Position numbers and translations under genes: made by a program. This document shows positions 29,101-41,100 of a DNA stretch of 64,000 nucleotides, in pieces. Each line of letters opens with the position of its first letter. Position 1 is the stretch's first letter. The notes beneath the pieces are model-generated. The model had not been told where the DNA came from and made no database searches. It was given only the letters and a program-made list of their open reading frames with translations. The stretch is from Steromphala cineraria (Eukaryota > Mollusca > Gastropoda > Trochida > Trochidae): the NCBI GenBank assembly GCA_916613615.1, contig OU744734.1, positions 33,116,301-33,180,300 of the forward strand, given 5' to 3'.

Positions 29101-32100
29101 CCTCAACTACATCTGATGTAAGAAAAAGAGAGCAAATATAGGTATAGAAGTCCTCCTCAACTACATCTGATATAAGAATATACAGAGGAAATATAGGTAT
29201 AGAAGTCCTCCTCAACTACATCTGATGTAAGAATAAAGAATGACAAATATAGGTATAGAAGTCCTCCTCAACTACATCTGATGTAAGAATAAAGAATGAC
29301 AAATATAGGTATAGAAGTCCTCCTCAACTACATCTGATGTAAGGATAAAGAATGACAAATATAGGTATAGAAGTCCTCCTCAACTACATCTGATGTAAGG
29401 ATAAAGAATGACAAATATAGGTATAGAAATCCTCCTCAACTACATCCGATGAAAGGATAAAGAATGACAAATATAGGTATAGAAGTCCTCCTCAACTACA
29501 TCTGATATAAGAAAAAGAGAGCAAATATAGGTATAGAAGTCCTCCTCAACTACATCTGATATAAGAATATACAGAGCAAATATAGGTATAGAAGTCCTCC
29601 TCAACTACATCTGATGTAAGAATAAAGAATGACAAATATAGGTATAGAAGTCCTCCTCAACTACATCTGATGTAAGAATAAAGAATGACAAATATAGGTA
29701 TAGAAGTCCTCCTCAACTACATCTGATGTAAGAATAAAGAATGACAAATATAGGTAAAGAAGTCCTCCTCAACTACATCTGATGTAAGGATAAAGAGAGC
29801 AAATATAGGTATAGATGTCCTTCCAACTACATCTGATGTAAGAATAAAGAATGAAAAATATAGGTATAGAAGTCCTCTTCAACTACACCTGATGTAAGAA
29901 TAAAGAATGACATATATAGGTATAGAAGTCCTCCTCAACTACATCTGATGTAAGAATAAAGATTGACAAATATAGGTATAGAAGTCCTCCTCAACTACAT
30001 CTGATATAAGAATAAAGAATGACAAATATAGGTATAGAAGTCCTCCTCAACTACATCTGATGTAAGAATAAAGAATGACAAATATAGGTATAGAAGTCCT
30101 CCTCAACTACATCTGATATAAGGATAAAGAATGACAAATATAGGTATAGAAGTCCTCCTCAACTACATCTGATATAAGAATAAAGAATGACAAATATAGG
30201 TATAGAAGTCCTCCTCAACTACATCTGATATAAGAATATACAGAGCAAATATAGGTATAGAAGTCCTCCTCAACTACATCTGATGTAAGAATAAAGAATG
30301 ACAAATATAGGTATAGAAGTCCTCCTCAACTACATCTGATGTAAGGATAAAGAATGACAAATATAGGTATAGAAGTCCTCCTCAACTACATCTGATGTAA
30401 GGATAAAGAATGACAAATATAGGTATAGAAGTCCTCCTCAACTACATCTGATATAAGAATGAAGAATGACAAATATAGGTATAGAAGTCCTCCTCAACTA
30501 CATCTGATGTAAGGATAAACAATGACAAATATAGGTATAGAAGTCCTCCTCAACTACATCTGATATAAGAATAAAGAATGACAAATATAGGTATAGAAGT
30601 CCTCCTCAACTACATCTGATGTAAGAATAAAGAATGACAAATACAGGTATAGAAGTCCTCCTCAACTACATCTGATGTAAGGATAAAGAATGACAAATAT
30701 AGGTATAGAAGTCCTCCTCAACTACATCTGATGTCAGAAAAAGAGAGCAAATATAGGTATAGAAGTCCTCCTCAACTACATCTGATATAAGAATATACAG
30801 AGCAAATATAGGTATAGAAGTCCTCCTCAACTACATCTGATGTAAGAATAAAGAATGACAAATATAGGTATAGAAGTCCTCCTCAACTACATCTGATGTA
30901 AGAATAAAGAATGACAAATATAGGTATAGAAGTCCTCCTCAACTACATCTGATGTAAGGATAAAGAATGACAAATATAGGTATAGAAGTCCTCCTCAACT
31001 ACATCTGATAAAAGAATAAAGAATGACAAATATAGGTATAGAAGTCCTCCTCAACTACATCTGATGTAAGAATAAAGAATGACAAATATAGGTATAGAAG
31101 TCCTCCTCAACTACATCTGATGTAAGGATAAACAATGACAAATATAGGTATAGAAGTCCTCCTCAACTACATCTGATGTAAGAATAAAGAATGACAAATA
31201 TAGGTATAGAAGTCCTCCTCAACTACATCTGATGTAAGAAAAAGAGAGCAAATATAGGTATAGATGTCCTTCCAACTACATCTGATGTAAGAATAAAGAA
31301 TGAAAAATATAGGTATAGAAGTCCTCCTCAACTACATCTGATGTAAGGATAAAGAATGACAAATATAGGTATAGAAGTCCTCCTCATCTACATCTGATAT
31401 AAGAATAAAGAATGACAAATATAGGTATAGAAGTCCTCCTCAACTACATCTGATATAAGAATATACAGAGGAAATATAGGTATAGAAGTCCTCCTCAACT
31501 ACATCTGATGTAAGAATAAAGAATGACAAATATAGGTATAGAAGTCCTCCTCAACTACATCTGATGTAAGAATAAAGAATGACAAATATAGGTATAGAAG
31601 TCCTCCTCAACTACATCTGATGTAAGGATAAAGAATGACAAATATAGGTATAGAAGTCCTCCTCAACTACATCTGATGTAAGGATAAAGAATGACAAATA
31701 TAGGTATAGAAATCCTCCTCAACTACATCCGATGAAAGGATAAAGAATGACAAATATAGGTATAGAAGTCCTCCTCAACTACATCTGATATAAGAAAAAG
31801 AGAGCAAATATAGGTATAGAAGTCCTCCTCAACTACATCTGATATAAGAATATACAGAGCAAATATAGGTATAGAAGTCCTCCTCAACTACATCTGATAT
31901 AAGAATATACAGAGCAAATATAGGTATAGAAGTCCTCCTCAACTACATCTGATGTAAGAATAAAGAATGACAAATATAGGTATAGAAGTCCTCCTCAACT
32001 ACATCTGATGTAAGAATAAAGAATGACAAATATAGGTATAGAAGTCCTCCTCAACTACATCTGATGTAAGAATAAAGAATGACAAATATAGGTAAAGAAG

Positions 32101-35100
32101 TCCTCCTCAACTACATCTGATGTAAGGATAAAGAGAGCAAATATAGGTATAGATGTCCTTCCAACTACATCTGATGTAAGAATAAAGAATGAAAAATATA
32201 GGTATAGAAGTCCTCTTCAACTACACCTGATGTAAGAATAAAGAATGACATATATAGGTATAGAAGTCCTCCTCAACTACATCTGATGTAAGAATAAAGA
32301 TTGACAAATATAGGTATAGAAGTCCTCAACTACATCTGATATAAGAATAAAGAATGACAAATATAGGTATAGAAGTCCTCCTCAACTACATCTGATGTAA
32401 GAATAAAGAATGACAAATATAGGTATAGAAGTCCTCCTCAACTACATCTGATATAAGGATAAAGAATGACAAATATAGGTATAGAAGTCCTCCTCAACTA
32501 CATCTGATATAAGAATGAAGAATGACAAATATAGGTATAGAAGTCCTCCTCAACTACATCTGATGTAAGGATAAACAATGACAAATATAGGTATAGAAGT
32601 CCTCCTCAACTACATCTGATATAAGAATAAAGAATGACAAATATAGGTATAGAAGTCCTCCTCAACTACATCTGATGTAAGAATAAAGAATGACAAATAT
32701 AGGTATAGAAGTCCTCCTCAACTACATCTGATGTAAGAATAAAGAATGACAGATATATGTATAGAAGTCCTCCTCAACTACATCTGATGTCAGGATAAAG
32801 AATGACAAATATAGGTATAGAAGTCCTCCTCAACTACATCTGATATAAGAAAAAGAGAGCAAATATAGGTATAGAAGTCCTCCTCAACTACATCTGATAT
32901 AAGAATATACAGAGCAAATATAGGTATAGAAGTCCTCCTCAACTACATCTGATGTAAGAATAAAGAATGACAAATATAGGTATAGAAGTCCTCCTCAACT
33001 ACATCTGATGTAAGGATAAAGAATGACAAATATAGGTATAGAAGTCCTCCTCAACTACATCTGATGTAAGAATAAAGAATGACAAATATAGGTATAGAAG
33101 TCCTCCTCAACTACATCTGATGTAAGGATAAAGAATGACAAATATAGGTATAGAAATCCTCCTCAACTACATCCGATGTAAGGATAAAGAATGACAAATA
33201 TAGGTATAGAAGTCCTCCTCAACTACATCTGATATAAGAAAAAGAGAGCAAATATAGGTATAGAAGTCCTCCTCAACTATATCTGATATAAGAATATACA
33301 GAGCAAATATAGGTATAGAAGTCCTCCTCAACTACATCTGATGTAAGAATAAAGAATGACAAATATAGGTATAGAAGTCCTCCTCAACTACATCTGATGT
33401 AAGAATAAAGAATGACAAATATAGGTATAGAAGTCCTCCTCAACTACATCTGATGTAAGAATAAAGAATGACAAATATAGGTATAGAAGTCCTCCTCAAC
33501 TACATCTGATGTAAGAATAAAGAATGACAAATATAGGTATAGAAGTCCTCTGCAACTACATCTGATGTAAGGATAAAGAGAGCAAATATAGGTATAGATG
33601 TCCTTCCAACTACATCTGATGTAAGAATAAAGAATGAAAAATATAGGTATAGAAGTCCTCTTCAACTACACCTGATGTAAGAATAAAGAATGACAAATAT
33701 AGGTATAGAAGTCCTCTGCAACTACATCTGATGTAAGGATAAAGAGAGCAAATATAGGTATAGATGTCCTTCCAACTACATCTGATGTAAGAATAAAGAA
33801 TGAAAAATATAGGTATAGAAGTCCTCTTCAACTACACCTGATGTAAGGATAAAGAATGACAAATATAGGTATAGAAGTCCTCCTCAACTACATCTGATGT
33901 AAGAATAAACAATGACAAATATAGGTATAGAAGTCCTCCTCAACTACATCTGATGTAAGAATAAAGATTGACAAATATAGGTATAGAAGTCCTCCTCGAC
34001 TACATCTGATGTAAGGATAAAGAATGACAAATATAGGTATAGAAGTCCTCCTCAACTACATCTGATATAAGAATGAAGAATGACAAATATAGGTATAGAA
34101 GTCCTCCTCAACTACATCTGATGTAAGGATAAACAATGACAAATATAGGTATAGAAGTCCTCCTCAACTACATCTGATATAAGAATAAAGAATGACAAAT
34201 ATAGGTATAGAAGTCCTCCTCAACTACATCTGATGTAAGAATAAAGAATGACAAATATAGGTATAGAAGTCCTCCTCAACTACATCTGATGTAAGAATAA
34301 AGAATGACAAATATAGGTATAGAAGTCCTCCTCAACTACATCTGATGTAAGGATAAAGAATGACAAATATAGGTATAGAAGTCCTCCTCAACTACATCTG
34401 ATGTAAGAATAAAGAATGACAAATATAGGTATAGAAGTCCTCCTCAACTACATCTGATGTAAGAATAAAGAATGACAAATATAGGTATAGAAGTCCTCCT
34501 CAACTACATCTGATGTAAGAATAAAGAATGACAAATATATGTATAGAAGTCCTCCTCAACTACATCTGATGTAAGAATAAAGAATGACAAATATAGGTAT
34601 AGAAGTCCTCCTCAACTACATCTGATATAAGAATAAAGATTGACAAATATAGGTATAGAAGTCCTCCTCAACTACATCTGATGTAAGGATAAAGAATGAC
34701 AAATATAGGTATAGAAGTCCTCCTCATCTAAATCTGATATAAGAATAAAGAATGACAAATATAGGTATAGAAGTCCTCCTCAACTACATCTGATGTAAGA
34801 ATAAAGAATGACAAATACAGGTATAGAAGTCCTCCTCAACTACATCTGATGTAAGGATAAAGAATGACAAATATAGGTATAGAAGTCCTCCTCAACTACA
34901 TCTGATGTCAGAAAAAGAGAGCAAATATAGGTATAGAAGTCCTCCTCAACTACATCTGATATAAGAATATACAGAGCAAATATAGGTATAGAAGTCCTCC
35001 TCAACTACATCTGATGTAAGAATAAAGAATGACAAATATAGGTATAGAAGTCCTCCTCAACTACATCTGATGTAAGAATAAAGAATGACAAATATAGGTA

Positions 35101-38100
35101 TAGAAGTCCTCCTCAACTACATCTGATGTAAGGATAAAGAATGACAAATATAGGTATAGAAGTCCTCCTCAACTACATCGGATGTAAGGATAAAGAATGA
35201 CAAATATAGGTATAGAAGTCCTCCTCAACTACATCTGATGTAAGAATAAAGAATGACAAATATAGGTATAGAAGTCCTCCTCAACTACATCTGATGTAAG
35301 AATAAAGAATGACAAATATAGGTATAGAAGTCCTCCTCAACTACATCTGATATAAGAATGAAGAATGACAAATATAGGTATAGAAGTCCTCCTCAACTAC
35401 ATCTGATGTAAGGATAAAGAATGACAAATATAGGTATAGAAGTCCTCCTCAACTACATCTGATATAAGAATAAAGAATGACAAATATAGGTATAGAAGTC
35501 CTCCTCAACTACATCTGATGTAAGAATAAAGAATGACAAATATAGGTATAGAAGTCCTCCTCAACTACATCTGATGTAAGAATAAAGAATGACAGATATA
35601 GGTATGGAAGTCCTCCTCAACTACATCTGATGTAAGAATAAAGAATGACAAATATAGGTATAGAAGTCCTCCTCAACTACATCTGATGTAAGAATAAAGA
35701 ATGACAAATATAGGTATAGAAGTCCTCCTCAACTACATCTGATGTAAGGATAAAGAATGACAAATATAGATATAGAAGTCCTCCTCAACTACATCTGATG
35801 TAAGGATAAAGAATGACAAATATAGATATAGAAGTCCTCCTCAACTACATCTGATATAAGAATATACAGAGCAAATATAGGTATAGAAGTCCTCCTCAAC
35901 TACATCTGATGTAAGAATAAAGAATGACAAATATAGGTATAGAAGTCCTCCTCAACTACATCTGATGTAAGAATAAAGAATGACAAATATAGGTATAGAA
36001 GTCCTCCTCAACTACATCTGATGTAAGAATAAAGAATGACAAATATAGGTATAGAAGTCCTCCTCAACTACATCTGATGTAAGAATAAAGAATGACAAAT
36101 ATAGGTATAGAAGTCCTCTGCAACTACATCTGATGTAAGGATAAAGAGAGCAAATATAGGTATAGATGTCCTTCCAACTACATCTGATGTAAGAATAAAG
36201 AATGAAAAATATAGGTATAGAAGTCCTCTTCAACTACACCTGATGTAAGAATAAAGAATGACATATATAGGTATAGAAGTCCTCCTCAACTACATCTGAT
36301 GTAAGAATAAAGATTGACAAATATAGGTATAGAAGTCCTCCTCGACTACATCTGATGTAAGGATAAAGAATGACAAATATAGGTATAGAAGTCCTCCTCA
36401 ACTACATCTGATATAAGAATGAAGAATGACAAATATAGGTATAGAAGTCCTCCTCAACTCCATCTGATGTAAGGATAAACAATGACAAATATAGGTATAG
36501 AAGTCCTCCTCAACTACATCTGATATAAGAATAAAGAATGACAAATATAGGTATAGAAGTCCTCCTCAACTACATCTGATGTAAGAATAAAGAATGACAA
36601 ATATAGGTATAGAAGTCCTCCTCAACTACATCTGATGTAAGAATAAAGAATGACAAATATATGTATAGAAGTCCTCCTCAACTACATCTGATGTAAGAAT
36701 AAAGAATGACAAATATAGGTATAGAAGTCCTCCTCAACTACATCTGATATAAGAATAAAGATTGACAAATATAGGTATAGAAGTCCTCCTCAACTACATC
36801 TGATGTAAGGATAAAGAATGACAAATATAGGTATAGAAGTCCTCCTCATCTACATCTGATATAAGAATAAAGAATGACAAATATAGGTATAGAAGTCCTC
36901 CTCAACTACATCTGATGTAAGAATAAAGAATGACAAATACAGGTATAGAAGTCCTCCTCAACTACATCTGATGTAAGGATAAAGAATGACAAATATAGGT
37001 ATAGAAGTCCTCCTCAACTACATCTGATGTCAGAAAAAGAGAGCAAATATAGGTATAGAAGTCCTCCTCAACTACATCTGATATAAGAATATACAGAGCA
37101 AATATAGGTATAGAAGTCCTCCTCAACTACATCTGATGTAAGAATAAAGAATGACAAATATAGGTATAGAAGTCCTCCTCAACTACATCTGATGTAAGAA
37201 TAAAGAATGACAAATATAGGTATAGAAGTCCTCCTCAACTACATCTGATGTAAGGATAAAGAATGATAAATATAGGTATAGAAGTCCTACTCAACTACAT
37301 CTGATGTAAGGATAAAGAATGATAAATATAGGTATAGAAGTCCTACTCAACTACATCTGATGTAAGAATAAAGAATGAAAAATATAGGTATAGAAGTCCT
37401 CCTCAACTACATCTGATGTAAGAATAAAGAATGACAAATATAGGTATAGAAGTCCTCCTCAACTACATCTGATGTAAGGATAAAGAATGACAAATATAGG
37501 TATAGAAGTCCTCCTCAACTACATCTGATATAAGAATAAAGAATGACAAATATAGGTATAGAAGTCCTCCTCAACTACATCTGATGTAAGAATAAAGAAT
37601 GACAAATATAGGTATAGAAGTCCTCCTCAACTACATCTGATGTAAGGATAAAGAATGACAAATATAGATATAGAAGTCCTCCTCAACTACATCTGATGTA
37701 AGGATAAAGAATGACAAATATAGATATAGAAGTCCTCCTCAACTACATCTGATATAAGAATATACAGAGCAAATATAGGTATAGAAGTCCTCCTCAACTA
37801 CATCTGATGTAAGAATAAAGAATGACAAATATAGGTATAGAAGTCCTCCTCAACTACATCTGATGTAAGAATGAAGAATGACAAATATAGGTATAGAAGT
37901 CCTCCTCAACTACATCTGATGTAAGAATGAAGAATGACAAATATAGGTATAGAAGTCCTCCTCAACTACATCTGATGTAAGAATAAAGAATGACAAATAT
38001 AGGTATAGAAGTCCTCCTCAACTACATCTGATGTAAGAATAAAGAATGACAAATATAGGTATAGAAGTCCTCCTCAACTACATCTGATGTAAGGATAAAC

Positions 38101-41100
38101 AATGACAAATATAGGTATAGAAGTCCTCCTCAACTACATCTGATGTAAGAATAAAGAATGACAAATATAGGTATAGAAGTCCTCCTCAACTACATCTGAT
38201 GTCAGGATAAAGAATGACAAATATAGGTATAGAAGTCCTCCTCAACTACATCTGATATAAGAATAAAGAATGACAAATATAGGTATAGAAGTCCTCCTCA
38301 ACTACATCTGATGTAAGAATAGAGAATGCCAAATATAGGTATAGAAGTCCTCCTCAACTACATCTGATGTAAGAATAAAGAATGACAAATATAGGTATAG
38401 AAGTCCTCCTCAACTACATCTGATGTAAGAATAAAGAATGACAAATATAGGTATAGAAGTCCTCCTCAACTACATCTGATGTAAGAATAAAGAATGACAA
38501 ATATAGGTATAGAAGTCCTCCTCAACTACATCTGATGTCAGGATAAAGAATGACAAATATAGGTATAGAAGTCCTCCTCAACTACATCTGATATAAGAAT
38601 AAAGAATGACAAATATAGGTATAGAAGTCCTCCTCAACTACATCTGATGTAAGAATAGAGAATGCCAAATATAGGTATAGAAGTCCTCCTCAACTACATC
38701 TGATGTAAGAATAAAGAATGACAAATATAGGTATAGAAGTCCTCCTCAACTACATCTGATGTAAGAATAAAGAATGACAAATATAGGTATAGAAGTCCTC
38801 CTCAACTACATCTGATGTCAGGATAAAGAATGACAAATATAGGTATAGAAGTCCTCCTCAACTACATCTGATATAAGAATTAAGAGAGCAAATATACCTA
38901 CTTCTCTAGTCACGAGTTCTTGCATCGTCTAAACTTATTTGAGAATAAAATCTTGCTGATGTTGTATCGTATTTACAATGTTACTATGTTAAGTAATATG
39001 AATAAGCAATTTAGTTACACAATAATATGATATTATATATAAATCCCAGACGTCCAACGTCACATAAAGATGGTTTGACATTGAAAGATTATGTTCCTTG
39101 TGATAAAGAGTGTGTACGCCAAATTAAATTCCATTGTGAGTGGGAAGATCATGTTTCAATTGTTTGAATTGTATCTTCCTAAAAACTTAGCATATAAAAG
39201 CTAGTAACGACTCAACTACCCACCGGTGTACATGGTCTATAGAGTCATTGTGCCAATTCGATTGTGTTATAGCAGCTTGTTACACAGAATTCACGAGAAT
39301 CAGAATATTCTTTAAAACTAAATCAAAAAACCGATTAAATCGGCCAACAAATATCAAGATGGGTGGGTTACCCGATTCCTTGCTGAATGTAGTGAGAGTT
39401 TGAAGGGTGATTCCCTGGTCCACACTGAGACACGAGCTTAATAATGTGCATTCTAAATGTGCCTCTGTTCACCCAGCAGTATTAATTGGGTACCTGGTGA
39501 AAGTTGTGTCAAGTTTTAATCACCCTTCTCATGTATAAATGTTGCATTCTACTATACCGGAAATGCATCTCTTTTCGGCAAGCAACCGGAAGCCGAATTT
39601 ACAGCCGCATGCATTCCCGGCGTCTCGTGGTAGACAAACTTGATCGCATCCTCCATTGTCTCTGACACACCCGTCTGAAATAAGGAGAAACGTTTCCAAA
39701 AAGTGGTTTTCCCTTTAAAGTTGTGATGTTGTAAGGTGATTTCATTTCACGAAGGCTCTCAATTGGTACGTTTATGACATCTGACATTGATATTTTAGTT
39801 ATGATAAAAATATGTAACTTTAAACTGCGCAGGCTTCGGTTACTTACACTATCTATCAAAACAATTATTTAAAAATCTAAATTAACGAAAACAAGATACA
39901 TGCCATTCAAATAAAATAACGTACTTGAAGATTTCTGTCATAAGTAATTATGTTATGGATAAGAAATGATAATAGGGAATTATTATGAATAAGGATGTTT
40001 GGCCGTGCAATTTTGCCTAATGGACATAGGTCCGACGTAAAACCACGAGGGCAAACATTCATATTCTTGATGATGCTCATTGATCATGTTTTATCTATTT
40101 TAAAACTAATAAACTAAATTTCAATTCCGTTGATTTTACTGATGCCAAGAAGATTAGTAAGTACAACCGTTACTACCAAAACTTGAACCTTTGTTACAAG
40201 AGGGCCTAACAAAATGTTCAGCTCAGCTCAGCCCAGTGGCCCAGTCTTATGAGCGTTGAGCTCAGACAGTTGGAGTGTGAATATTAGTTCGAGACGGCAT
40301 ATCACCAAAACAGATTCTAAAAGTCATACATTCGGACAGAACATTCTATCGTTCAAAAAACGTTATTTGAAGAGGGATAATTTATCGCTGTCCTTAGCGA
40401 CTGTGTTTATATTAACACGCATCCGAGGGCCTTTGCTCAAATAATTCCCTTGTCGCGTGAGGCAGAATGATAGAAGAACATGACGTCACTTATGAAAGAC
40501 TGAGAAGATGGGTTCAACAAACAACCTGTGTCTCTTTTATATTCGTCGGCGTCGAAGACAACTATATCGGTAACCATGGTGATGTCGGGTATTGTGAATG
40601 TTGTTGGCTCTGCGATGTTGCCGTTGTCCTGGATGACAGACACACTCATGTTGACGCTGTTTGTTGTTGTTGTAACCGTCCATGCTAGGTAATCCTGGAA
40701 TGATAAATATATTTACCTTGTAGGTACACCAAAGAACTATCAGTTGAAATATTCATAGTATACAAAACTAGGTGAACACATGATCGAGTACCGTTTGAGG
40801 TAATTATTTGTCTTGATGAGAGTTTTTGATTACATAATTATCAATAACGGCTGTCAAAGTCATGTTCTACACTGTAGGGTTACCGTATTTAGCGGTATGC
40901 AGCGCAGTGAGCGCACATTGAGTTATGAAACTTTAGGTTAATAAAGCTGTCTGCGAATGGGCAATGCTAAAGTCCCTACGCTTATTTACAGAACACACAC
41001 GACTCCATTCTCGATTATCCAGAGTTTACGTTCCGATAATATCTCCACTAACCTCTGGAACCAATATGGACAAAACGCGATTCACAAATTACCTGCCCTT

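Larger units (their letters stand above)
5820..38896 (-). repeat. 33-kb minisatellite of a 54-56 bp unit copied from the exon-12 splice acceptor
   Basis: Roughly 590 head-to-tail units fill this intron almost without interruption. On the sense (minus) strand a unit reads: TATACCTATATTTGTCATTC, then TTTATTCTTACATCAG, then ATGTAGTTGAGGAGGACTTC. The last 20 nt equal the first 20 nt of exon 12, and the preceding part equals that exon's real acceptor. Three length classes occur, named by plus-strand signature: 56 bp (AATAAAGAATGAC), 55 bp (AATATACAGAGC) and 54 bp (AAAAAGAGAGC). Divergence is only a few percent. Every third unit restores the frame, which produces meaningless open frames of up to 73 codons. 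The left edge is the real exon; the right edge is a variant unit next to unique intron DNA. Copy number depends on assembly quality. Confidence 0.95.

Noticed and set aside
5820..38896. CRISPR-like array or coding tandem-repeat protein
   Set aside because: There are no unique spacers: the whole unit repeats. The unit length is not a multiple of three, and stops recur, so the 60-73 codon frames are by-products of the repeat. The setting is a eukaryotic intron.
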